This document shows, one piece after another, positions 1 through 5,976 of a DNA stretch of 7,179 bases; positions within the stretch are counted from its first letter, which is position 1, and each line of letters starts with the position of its first letter. Below the pieces are notes generated by a model that worked only from the letters and a program-made list of their open reading frames with translations, did no database searches and was not told the DNA's origin. Source of the DNA: DASXMR01 sp036495525 (GTDB lineage Bacteria; Actinomycetota; Actinomycetes; Streptosporangiales; Streptosporangiaceae); contig DASXMR010000034.1 in the NCBI GenBank assembly GCA_036495525.1, forward strand, positions 1-7,179. The letters run 5' to 3'. Both the position numbers and the translations under genes were made by a program.

Positions 1-107
1 AGCGACAGCGCGTGCGCGTGCCCCTGGCTGCCGTACCCGAGCACGGCCACGTGCCGCCCCTGGATCATCGCGAGGTCGGCACCGTCGTCGTAGGTAATGT
101 CTGCCAC
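1..107 (-). CDS. ilvC: Ketol-acid reductoisomerase IlvC, N-terminal fragment (cut by window edge)
   Basis: Only the first 35 codons are inside the window. They begin at a GTG (107-105) and read VADITYDDGADLAMIQGR, followed by the Rossmann dinucleotide-binding signature VAVLGYGSQGHAHAL at about residues 20-34. That glycine-rich loop preceded by a short acidic N-terminus is diagnostic for IlvC, which rearranges and reduces acetolactate or acetohydroxybutyrate using NADPH. The GTG is preceded by a purine-rich GGAAAA, a weak Shine-Dalgarno. It is the third gene of an ilvBNC operon, 95 nt after the ilvN stop. The larger spacing than between ilvB and ilvN leaves room for an internal promoter or RNA processing site, but none is convincing: an AT-rich TATAAC at 167-162 lacks a matching -35. 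Identification is firm; the rest of the gene cannot be judged. Confidence 0.95.
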   Translation of the reverse strand, partial: MADITYDDGADLAMIQGRHVAVLGYGSQGHAHALS

Positions 108-181
108 TTTTCCGGCTCTCTCTTTCCGCTAAGTCGGGCCATGCATCGTAAGGAAGAAATGGTTATATCTTCTAATCAGGC

Positions 182-213
182 TTAATTAGGCACTGCTTTT
201 AATTAGGCACTGC
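182..213 (-). repeat. Tandem 15-nt duplication across the ilvN stop codon
   Basis: The 15-mer TTAATTAGGCACTGC (plus strand) occurs at 182-196 and again, identical, at 199-213, a period of 17 nt. The copy at 199-213 contains the last Ser and Ala codons and the TAA stop of ilvN; the other lies just beyond in the ilvN-ilvC spacer. In the ilvN frame the second copy also supplies a TAA, so a readthrough product would end after seven extra residues. Next to it, CTAAT and ATTAG at 172-176 and 185-189 form a short inverted repeat. The patch is markedly AT-rich for this genome. It may be a slippage duplication; a regulatory role is not shown. Confidence 0.85.
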
Positions 214-727
214 GCTCGACGGGACGCAGCGCGCGGTCGGTAATGGATCGACCGCCCCGGCCCATGGCTACCATGCCGGACTGGACGAGCTCCTTTATTC
301 CGAACGGTTCCAACACGCGGATCAGCGCGTCCAGTTTCTCCCTGTTGCCGGTAGCTTCGACCGTGACGGCATCGATCGCGACGTCCACTACCTTGGCGCG
401 AAACAATGCCACCGTCTCCAGCACCCGGGAGCGGCTCTCCAGGTCGGCGCGGATCTTGATCAGCAGCAGCTCGCGCTGGACGGCCGCCGACGGCTCCAGC
501 TCGACGATCTTCAGCACGTTGATCAGCCGGTTGAGCTGCTTGGTCACCTGCTCCAGCGGATGCTCGTCGCAGTTCACCACGATCGTCATCCGGGAGAGCT
601 CCTCGTGCTCGGTCGGCCCGACCGCGAGTGAGTCGATGTTGAATCCCCGGCGGGAGAACAGCCCGGCCACCCGGACCAGCAGTCCGGGCTTGTTCTCCAC
701 CAGCACGGACAGCGTGTGCTTGCTCAT
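203..727 (-). CDS. ilvN: Acetolactate synthase small (regulatory) subunit
   Basis: This 174-residue protein is the regulatory subunit of acetohydroxyacid synthase. It binds the catalytic IlvB subunit, raises its activity and confers feedback inhibition by valine and other branched-chain amino acids. An N-terminal ACT domain occupies about residues 4-78: it starts TLSVLVENKPGLLVRVAGLF and continues with RRGFNIDSLAVG and SRMTIVV. The C-terminal ALS-small-subunit domain covers about 84-158, with RELLLIKI near its start and GREKLDAL-like and GIKELVQSG segments. The length is normal for the family. ATG 727-725 is preceded by GGGAGC at a good distance, supporting this start. It lies 24 nt downstream of ilvB, consistent with cotranscription. 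The tail after residue 160 (ITDRALRPVERSA) is variable and ends inside a tandem duplication. Confidence 0.97.
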   Translation of the reverse strand: MSKHTLSVLVENKPGLLVRVAGLFSRRGFNIDSLAVGPTEHEELSRMTIVVNCDEHPLEQVTKQLNRLINVLKIVELEPSAAVQRELLLIKIRADLESRSRVLETVALFRAKVVDVAIDAVTVEATGNREKLDALIRVLEPFGIKELVQSGMVAMGRGGRSITDRALRPVERSA

Positions 728-751
728 CGTCAGCTCCCAGTCATCCCGCGG

Positions 752-2740
752 CTATTCCGCGGCGTCCCAGTCCGGGGCCATGTCCCGGGCGAAGTTGATG
801 TCGTCGTTGCTGGTGCCGGCGGCCACCATCGGCCAGACCATGGCGTCCCTGTGCACGATGAAGTCGACCACGACCGGCCGGTCGTCGATCGCCATCGCCT
901 GCTCGATCACCGCATCCATCTGGTCGGCCTGCTCGCAGCGGATCCCGGCGCAGCCGTAGGCCTCGGCGAGCTTGACGAAGTCCGGCACCCTGGTGCCGGC
1001 CGACGTCGGCGGCCCCGGCCGGGCGTGCAGGTCGGTGCTGGAGTAGCGCTCGTTGTAGAAGAGCGTCTGCCACTGCCGGACCATCCCCAGGTTGCCGTTG
1101 TTGATGATGGCCACCTTGATCGGGATCCCCTCGATCGCGCAGGTGGCGAGCTCCTGATTGGTCATCTGGAAGCAGCCGTCGCCGTCGATCGCCCACACGC
1201 ACGCCTCGGGGCGGCCCATCTTGGCCCCCATCGCGGCCGGGACGGCGTAGCCCATGGTGCCGAGCCCGCCGGAGTTCAGCCAGGTGGCGGGGTGCTCGTA
1301 GGAGATGAACTGGGCCGCCCACATCTGGTGCTGGCCCACGCCCGCCACGTAGATCGCGTCGGCCCCGGCGATCTTCCCGATCCGCTCGATCACCTGCTGC
1401 GGCGCGAGCGAGCCGTCCGACGGCTGCTCGTAGCCGAGCGGATAGGTGCGGCGCAGCGCGTCCAGCTGCGCCCACCAGGCCGCCAGGTCAGGCTCGGCTC
1501 CCCCCTCGCGCTCGGCCGTCACGGCGGCGACCAGCTCGGTGATCACCTCACGGCAGTCGCCGACGATGGGCACGTCGGCGTGCCGGTTCTTGGAGATCTC
1601 GGCCGGGTCGATGTCGGCGTGCACGATCGCCGCGTCCGGCGCGAAGGTGTCCAGCTTGCCCGTCACCCGGTCGTCGAACCTGGCCCCCAGGGCGATGATC
1701 AGGTCCGCCTTCTGCAGCGCGCCGACGGCGGCGACGGTGCCGTGCATGCCGGGCATGCCCAGGTGCTGGGGGTGGCTGTCGGGGAACGCGCCCCGGGCCA
1801 TCAGCGTGGTGATCACCGGGGCGCCGGTCAGCTCGGCCAGCGCCAGCAGTTCGCGGTGCGCGCGCGCCTTGATCACGCCGCCGCCGACGTAGAACACCGG
1901 CTTGCGGGCCCCGGTGATCAGCCGGGCGGCCTCGCGCACCTGCCGGGAGTGCGGGCGCGTCACCGGGTGATAGCCGGGCAGGTCGAACGGGACCGGCCAG
2001 CGGAATTCGGTGCTGGCCTGCAGGGCATCCTTGGCGATGTCGACGAGCACCGGCCCCGGGCGGCCGGTGGCGGCCAGGTGGAAGGCCTCGCCGATCGTCC
2101 TGGCGATGTCCTCGGCCCGGATGACCAGGAAGTTGTGCTTGGTGATCGGCAGCGTGATCCCGGAGATGTCCGCCTCCTGGAAGCCGTCGGTGCCGATCAG
2201 CGACGTGGAGACCTGGCCGGTGATCGCGACCAGCGGGACGGAGTCCATGTAGGCGTCCGCGATCGGCGTCACCAGGTTGGTGGCGCCGGGGCCCGACGTG
2301 GCCATGCACACGCCGACCCGGCCGGTCGCCTGCGCGTATCCGGTAGCGGCGTGCCCGGCGCCCTGCTCGTGCCTGACCAGGATGTGCCGCAGCCGCGTCG
2401 AGTCGAACAGCGGGTCGTAGGCCGGCAGGATCGCGCCGCCGGGCAGGCCGAACACGACCTCCGCGCCGACCCCTTCCAGCGCGCGGATGAGGGCCTGGGC
2501 GCCGGTCACTCGCTGCCCGGCTGCCGATGCCGTGTTTGCTGGGGCCTGCGGCTGGGCGGCCGGCTCCGGGGTGGCCGCCGCGGGCTCGTGCGCCTGGGCG
2601 GGGACCGCGGTGACGGCGTGTCCCTGGCGGCCGGGCGCGGCGGCCGCGGGGCCCGCGCCCGACGCAGGCCCGGCGGCCGTACGGGCGGCGATGTCACGGG
2701 GGCTCGGGGCGGAGCGGGCGGGTGTCGTCTGCTCGGTCAT
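752..2740 (-). CDS. ilvB: Acetolactate synthase large (catalytic) subunit
   Basis: This 662-residue thiamine-diphosphate enzyme condenses pyruvate with a second pyruvate or 2-oxobutyrate, the first common step of valine, leucine and isoleucine synthesis. The N-terminal ThDP-binding domain begins near residue 78 (VTGAQALIRALEGVG). It holds the cofactor-activating glutamate E125 in RHEQGAGH and GRVGVCMATSGPGATN (140-155). The central domain (about 265-400) contains PVFYVGGGVI, MARGAFPDSH and ARFDDRVTGK. The C-terminal domain has GGLGTMG (491-497) and the ThDP/Mg motif GDG (520-522) to NN (547-548). The first 76 residues are Ala/Pro-rich and low-complexity, longer than the roughly 37-residue equivalent I recall in mycobacterial IlvB1. 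ATG 2740-2738 follows AAGGAAG at a suitable distance. The frame upstream stays open to a TGA at 2920-2918 but has no ATG or GTG, so this start is preferred. It leads the ilvBNC operon and is controlled by the upstream attenuator. Confidence 0.97.
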   Translation of the reverse strand: MTEQTTPARSAPSPRDIAARTAAGPASGAGPAAAAPGRQGHAVTAVPAQAHEPAAATPEPAAQPQAPANTASAAGQRVTGAQALIRALEGVGAEVVFGLPGGAILPAYDPLFDSTRLRHILVRHEQGAGHAATGYAQATGRVGVCMATSGPGATNLVTPIADAYMDSVPLVAITGQVSTSLIGTDGFQEADISGITLPITKHNFLVIRAEDIARTIGEAFHLAATGRPGPVLVDIAKDALQASTEFRWPVPFDLPGYHPVTRPHSRQVREAARLITGARKPVFYVGGGVIKARAHRELLALAELTGAPVITTLMARGAFPDSHPQHLGMPGMHGTVAAVGALQKADLIIALGARFDDRVTGKLDTFAPDAAIVHADIDPAEISKNRHADVPIVGDCREVITELVAAVTAEREGGAEPDLAAWWAQLDALRRTYPLGYEQPSDGSLAPQQVIERIGKIAGADAIYVAGVGQHQMWAAQFISYEHPATWLNSGGLGTMGYAVPAAMGAKMGRPEACVWAIDGDGCFQMTNQELATCAIEGIPIKVAIINNGNLGMVRQWQTLFYNERYSSTDLHARPGPPTSAGTRVPDFVKLAEAYGCAGIRCEQADQMDAVIEQAMAIDDRPVVVDFIVHRDAMVWPMVAAGTSNDDINFARDMAPDWDAAE

Positions 2741-2762
2741 GGGGACGGCTTCCTTGTCGGCG

Positions 2763-2861
2763 GTTTCCGTGGTGCTGGGCTTTGCGTGGTGCTGGGCTTT
2801 GCGTGGTGCTGGGGTTTGCGTCGCGCTGGGCTTCCGTGGTGCTGGGCTTCCGTGGTGCTGG
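2763..2861 (-). repeat. Six-copy 16-17-nt tandem repeat in the ilvB 5' untranslated region
   Basis: Read on the minus strand, units of the form CCCAGCACCACGSAARS follow one another without spacers: 2861-2847 (15 nt), 2846-2831 (16), 2830-2814 (17), 2813-2797 (17), 2796-2780 (17) and 2779-2763 (17). Units 4 and 5 are identical (CCCAGCACCACGCAAAG); units 1 and 2 are almost identical to each other (..CACGGAAG); unit 3 is the most divergent (CGCGACG replacing CACCACG). The array fills nearly all the space between the attenuator terminator (ends 2866) and the ilvB Shine-Dalgarno (about 2755-2749). It lies in the mRNA but outside any supported ORF. Two single-base length changes mean it does not preserve a reading frame. 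A function is unknown. Confidence 0.9.
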
Positions 2862-2865
2862 CAAC

Positions 2866-2901
2866 AAAAAACCCCCCGCGCCGGGTGGCGATCGAGGGGA
2901 G
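2866..2901 (-). terminator. Attenuator terminator of the ilvBNC operon
   Basis: On the minus strand CTCCCC (2901-2896) can pair with GGGGGG (2877-2872), allowing one U-G. An inner stem CGCC (2890-2887) with GGCG (2882-2879) closes an ACCC loop; an asymmetric internal loop (TCGAT against C) separates the two stems. Six T follow directly (2871-2866). A G-rich hairpin followed at once by a U run is the standard intrinsic terminator layout. It sits about 70 nt after the predicted transcription start and about 125 nt before the ilvB start, the expected place for an attenuator. It may also stop readthrough from the cyclic-di-GMP gene, which has no terminator of its own. Confidence 0.8.
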
Positions 2902-2938
2902 CGCGCAGGCAGCTGGATCAGTCAGCGGCCTACGCGCC
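2900..2938 (-). promoter_or_regulatory. Candidate antiterminator stem of the ilvB leader, with competing hairpins
   Basis: GGCGCGTAGGC (2938-2928) can pair with GCCTGCGCGCT (2910-2900) over 11 positions (nine Watson-Crick, two G-U), closing a 17-nt loop that contains the leader stop codon. Its 3' arm removes bases 2901-2900 needed at the foot of the terminator stem. Two other pairings compete with it: GCGGC (2940-2936) with GCCGC (2929-2925), and AGGCAGC (2967-2961) with GCTGCCT (2913-2907). A ribosome reaching the stop codon (2924-2922) would cover the 5' arm and let the terminator complete. A ribosome stalled on the Leu/Ile/Val codons would leave it free. Pairings were found by eye without energy calculation; the terminator keeps its upper eight pairs in either state, so the switch may be partial. 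Confidence 0.6.
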
Positions 2939-2972
2939 GCCTGAGTACGAGAATCAGGTTGCTGCCTTGCAC
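2922..2972 (-). CDS. ilvB leader peptide (16 residues, Leu/Ile/Val-rich)
   Basis: GTG at 2972-2970 opens a 16-codon frame, (V/M)QGSNLILVLRRRVGR, ending in TGA at 2924-2922. Residues 6-10 are Leu-Ile-Leu-Val-Leu and residue 14 is Val, so 6 of the 15 residues after the initiator are the three amino acids made by the operon. The frame upstream has no other ATG or GTG before a TAA at 3011-3009, so the GTG is the only plausible start. It begins six nt after the predicted -10, so the transcript likely starts at or within a base or two of the GTG, with no Shine-Dalgarno. The run of control codons followed by a basic Arg-Arg-Arg-Val-Gly end resembles leader peptides described before ilvB in other Actinobacteria. 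Its job is to sense charged branched-chain tRNA by ribosome position; the peptide itself probably has no function. Confidence 0.8.
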   Translation of the reverse strand: MQGSNLILVLRRRVGR

Positions 2973-2978
2973 GCCTCT

Positions 2979-3007
2979 ACCCTGGCTTGGCTTACAGTCT
3001 GTGTCAA
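2979..3007 (-). promoter_or_regulatory. Promoter of the ilvBNC operon
   Basis: TTGACA (3007-3002) is a perfect -35 for the housekeeping sigma factor. After exactly 17 nt comes CAGGGT (2984-2979), which keeps the A2 and T6 of the actinobacterial TAnnnT -10. The predicted transcription start is near 2972. The -35 overlaps the TGA stop (3006-3004) of the upstream gene, so the two genes share these bases. No operator is evident; control appears to be by attenuation downstream. Confidence 0.7.
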
Positions 3008-5736
3008 CTTATGTTCAGTTGCGTCTCAGATGCCGAGACGACTACCTCCGATTCCGGGCCAAGCCGGGCGCTGCCGCCGGGCCGTGCCGCCCCGCCGCCG
3101 GGCGTCGGCGCGCCCAGCAGCGACTCCACCTCGGCCGCGGTCATCGGGCCCGCCACCAGGAAGCCCTGGCCGAGCCCGCAGCCCATGTCCCGCAGCAGGC
3201 CGAGCTGGAGCGAGCTCTCGATGCCCTCGGCGACGACCTCGATGCCCAGGTCGCGGCCGACTCCGACGATGGTGCGGGTCAGCAGCGTCAGTGTCTCGTC
3301 CTCGCCCAGGCCGGCCACGAACGACGGGTCGATCTTGATGATGTCCACCGGCAGCTTCCGCAGGTAGGCCAGCGACGCGTACCCGGTGCCGAAGTCGTCG
3401 ATCGCCAGCCGCACGCCGGCCCGCCGCAGCTCGCCGAGGTGCTCGACCACCGGCCCTGACTGCGCGACCAGGACGCGCTCGGCCGCCTCCACCGTGAGGG
3501 CTTCGGGCGGCAGGCCGGACTCTTCGAGCACGGCCAGCACGGACCCGGGGAACCCGTCGGCCGCGAGCTGACGGGCCGAGAAGTTCACCGACACGCCCAT
3601 CTCGGGCGCCAGCCGGCGCCATCTCGCCGCCTGCGCGCACGCCTGCCGCAGCACCCAGTCGCCGAGCGGCACGATCAGGCCGGACTCCTCCGCCACGCCG
3701 AGGAACTCGCCGGGCGGCACCGCCGTCCCGCCGCGCCACCACCGGACCAGCGCCTCGGCCCCGGTCACCTTCGACGTGCCCAGCGCGATCACCGGCTGGT
3801 ACTCCAGCACCAGCTGCCCGTCCATGATCGCGCGCTGCAGGTCGCTGACCAGCTCAAGCCTGCGCACCGCATCCTTGTGCATCTGCGCGGCGAACACCTC
3901 CACCCGCCCGCCGCCCAGGGCCTTGGCCCTGGCCATCGCCACATCGGCGTTGCGCAGCACGTATCCCGGCGGGTCCGAGCCGGCGATGGCGATGCCGACG
4001 CTCGCGGTCAGCGTGATGTCCCGGTCGGCCACGTGGAACGGCTCGACGGCGACCGAGCGCGCCAGCCGTTCGGCCAGATCGACAAGCTCCTCCGCGCTGG
4101 CCGCCTCCTCGGCCAGCACGGCGAACTCGTCGCCGCCCCAGCGCACCACGGTCTCGTGCGGCGGGACCACGGTGCGCAGCCGCCGGGCCGCCTGCGCGAT
4201 CAGCAGGTCACCCGCGCCATGGCCGACCGAGTCGTTGACCGCGGTGAAGCCATCGAGGTCAAGAAAGATCACGCCCGCCTCGGTGCTGTGCTCGGCCGCT
4301 CGCCGGCCTGCCTGCCCCCGTCCCAGCACGTCGCTGGCCCTGGCCTCCAGGTAGGCGCGGTTGGGCAGGCCGCTCAGGCCGTCGTGGAAGGTCAGGTGGG
4401 TCACCTGCCTGCGTAGCGCCACCTGGTCGCTCACGTCACGCGCGGTGATCAGCAGCTGGTCGGCGCCGAGCGGGCCGGCCGACAGCGACACGGTGGACTC
4501 CACGTACCGCCAGGTGCCGTCCGCGGCGCGCACCCGGCAGGGGAACCTGCCGCCCAGGTCAGCGTGCCCGGCCAGCGCCTCGAATCCCGCCTGCCTGCTG
4601 CCCGGCCGGTCCTCTGGGTGGATCAGCGCGTCGATCCTCGTGCCGACCAGGCTGTCCGGCGTGTACCCGTAATCCCCGACCGCCGGGCTGGCGTAGACGA
4701 TGACCCCGCCGGACTCGCAGACCAGCACGACATCGCTGGTCAGGCCGGCCAGCTCGCGGAAGCGCTGCTCCGACTCCAGCGACGCGGCCGGCACCGACCT
4801 GACGTGCGCGACCAGGCCGAGCATCCGGGCCGCCAGCACCAGCACGGCACCTGCCGCCAGCACGGTCAGCACCGGCGACGCGTGCCCGCCGCCCAGGGCC
4901 CAGACGCACACGACGAGCGCCGCGGCCGCGGCGGCGAGCGAGGCGACGATCGCGGCCGCCGCGCCCGGCATGACCTCGCCGCGCTCCTCGGCGTTGGACC
5001 GGCCCGGCCGGACCGCGCGGCGGGACGCCTGCCAGCCGGTGACGCCGAGCAGGCAGAATCCGGCCAGCTGAGTGGCCTGCTGGGCGGCTCCCGGCGCACC
5101 GCCGATCAGCCGGGCGCTCACCCCCAGCGCATCGCTGACGGTGACCAGCACCACGGCGGCGAACGGTGGCAGCGCCCGCCGGCCGGCCGCCGCGGTCATC
5201 GGCAGCAGCACGCTGATCGCGACCAGCCCGGCCAGCGGATGCAGCAGCTCCGCGGCAAAGGACCCGGCCCCGCCGCCTGACTTGCCGTACTCCGGCCCGA
5301 ACAGCGTGATCCAGCCGACGACGAAGAGCCCGGCGGCAAGAACGTAGCCGTCAGCGAGCCGCGGCCCGACCGGGTGCGCGGTCACCCGGTAGCGCAGCGC
5401 CCGCCATCGCTCGCGGGCATCGGCCGCACCGGATTGGCCGCGGACATCGGCGGCACGCGCGGCGGCCAGCTCGGCGACTCCGGCCATCGCCGCGAGCAGG
5501 GCCAGCAGCGGCGGCAGGTCGGCGAAGGTCAGCCCGCCGGCGACGCCGCTGAGCGAGGAGCCGGCCGCCTGCTGCACGATCACGCCGACACACCAGAGCG
5601 CCGCCGTGCTCGCGAACCACAGGCAGGCTCGCTGCACGTGCCCGGCGGTACGCCCCACGGCCCGCCCGAGGGAAACCGAGACCAGTCCCGAGACGATGAT
5701 GTTGGCGATGGGAAGCGCGTGCGCGGCCAGGCTCAC
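3004..5736 (-). CDS. Membrane PAS-GGDEF-EAL cyclic-di-GMP enzyme
   Basis: This 910-residue protein is predicted to make and/or degrade the second messenger cyclic-di-GMP at the membrane. Residues 1-312 contain about nine hydrophobic segments (near 8-24, 38-57, 72-95, 131-147, 163-182, 190-206, 222-236, 257-281, 287-310). A PAS domain follows at about 323-437. The GGDEF domain (about 445-620) has DGLSGLPNR, FLDLDGF and an intact GGDEF at 534-538; the inhibitory RxxD site is absent (PPHE at 525-528). The EAL domain (about 630-878) has EAL 661-663, N718, E750/E753, DDFGTG 780-785, K801, D803 and AEGIE 836-840, so all expected phosphodiesterase residues look present. A Gly/Pro-rich tail follows. 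The GTG start (5736-5734) is the first possible one, three codons after an in-frame TGA. Streptomyces RmdA and RmdB have related domain sets. The stop lies in the ilvB -35. Its signal and net activity cannot be read from sequence. Confidence 0.93.
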   Translation of the reverse strand: MSLAAHALPIANIIVSGLVSVSLGRAVGRTAGHVQRACLWFASTAALWCVGVIVQQAAGSSLSGVAGGLTFADLPPLLALLAAMAGVAELAAARAADVRGQSGAADARERWRALRYRVTAHPVGPRLADGYVLAAGLFVVGWITLFGPEYGKSGGGAGSFAAELLHPLAGLVAISVLLPMTAAAGRRALPPFAAVVLVTVSDALGVSARLIGGAPGAAQQATQLAGFCLLGVTGWQASRRAVRPGRSNAEERGEVMPGAAAAIVASLAAAAAALVVCVWALGGGHASPVLTVLAAGAVLVLAARMLGLVAHVRSVPAASLESEQRFRELAGLTSDVVLVCESGGVIVYASPAVGDYGYTPDSLVGTRIDALIHPEDRPGSRQAGFEALAGHADLGGRFPCRVRAADGTWRYVESTVSLSAGPLGADQLLITARDVSDQVALRRQVTHLTFHDGLSGLPNRAYLEARASDVLGRGQAGRRAAEHSTEAGVIFLDLDGFTAVNDSVGHGAGDLLIAQAARRLRTVVPPHETVVRWGGDEFAVLAEEAASAEELVDLAERLARSVAVEPFHVADRDITLTASVGIAIAGSDPPGYVLRNADVAMARAKALGGGRVEVFAAQMHKDAVRRLELVSDLQRAIMDGQLVLEYQPVIALGTSKVTGAEALVRWWRGGTAVPPGEFLGVAEESGLIVPLGDWVLRQACAQAARWRRLAPEMGVSVNFSARQLAADGFPGSVLAVLEESGLPPEALTVEAAERVLVAQSGPVVEHLGELRRAGVRLAIDDFGTGYASLAYLRKLPVDIIKIDPSFVAGLGEDETLTLLTRTIVGVGRDLGIEVVAEGIESSLQLGLLRDMGCGLGQGFLVAGPMTAAEVESLLGAPTPGGGAARPGGSARLGPESEVVVSASETQLNIS

Positions 5737-5765
5737 CCGACGTCACCCGACGCACCGATGCGCAC
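5733..5765 (-). CDS. Possible 10-codon upstream ORF coupled to the cyclic-di-GMP gene
   Basis: GTG at 5765-5763 opens a 10-codon frame reading (V/M)RIGASGDVG and closing with TGA at 5735-5733. That TGA shares two bases with the GTG start of the GGDEF-EAL gene (GTGA), the arrangement of translationally coupled genes. A strong GAGGGAGG stands at 5777-5770, four nt before the small ORF start, while the large gene itself has only a weak GGTGA in front of it. So ribosomes may load at the small ORF and re-initiate at the large one. The spacing of four is short and the ORF is tiny, so chance is a real alternative. Confidence 0.4.
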   Translation of the reverse strand: MRIGASGDVG

Positions 5766-5976
5766 CGAGCCTCCCTCTGTCGCCCCTGCCGGGTGCTGCC
5801 GCCCGTCCCACTGCCGACCTCGAATCTCACTCTACGTACCGAAGGTCACACTTCGGTTGAGCTAGTGCGTCCAGCGGGAGACAACTGAGTTCCCTGAACA
5901 CGGGCATAACGTGGCAATTAGTTCAGTTCGCTCACGGCGGCCCTGACAGGGCGCAAACATTGCTCTGCGTTACCAA
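5766..5976. promoter_or_regulatory. Intergenic region with two inverted repeats upstream of the cyclic-di-GMP gene
   Basis: No gene is visible here. GCCCTGACAGGGC (5940-5952) is a 13-bp inverted repeat around one central base, just past the stop of the 147-residue gene. CCGAAG-GTCACA-CTTCGG (5839-5856) is a perfect 6-bp stem with a 6-nt loop. CTGAAC and GTTCAG (minus strand, 5926-5921 and 5900-5895) form a wider inverted pair. None is followed by a T run, so they look more like protein-binding sites or mRNA structure than terminators. A TAGAGT (minus strand, 5834-5829) could be a -10 but has no matching -35, so the promoter of the GGDEF-EAL gene is not located. Confidence 0.4.

Noticed and set aside
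162..190. Internal promoter for ilvC
   Set aside because: TATAAC at 167-162 is a fair -10, but no -35 resembling TTGAC stands 16-19 nt upstream; AT-richness alone is not enough.
2763..2861. CRISPR array
   Set aside because: Units are contiguous and only 16-17 nt long, with no unique spacers and no cas genes nearby.
2741..2917. IlvB start further upstream, making an even longer N-terminus
   Set aside because: The frame is open but contains no ATG, GTG or TTG, only one CTG, whereas ATG 2740 has a good Shine-Dalgarno.
716..2944. Long plus-strand open frame (742 codons) opposite ilvB, plus a second at 243-959
   Set aside because: They mirror the minus-strand ilvB and ilvN genes, whose proteins match known families with all motifs. 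The plus-strand translations are Arg/Gly/Ala/His-rich without recognisable domains, as expected for antisense frames in high-GC DNA.
2741..2972. T-box or other riboswitch before ilvB
   Set aside because: A translated leader with a Leu/Ile/Val run explains the region. No T-box core sequence or specifier-loop layout was seen, and the length before the terminator is too short.
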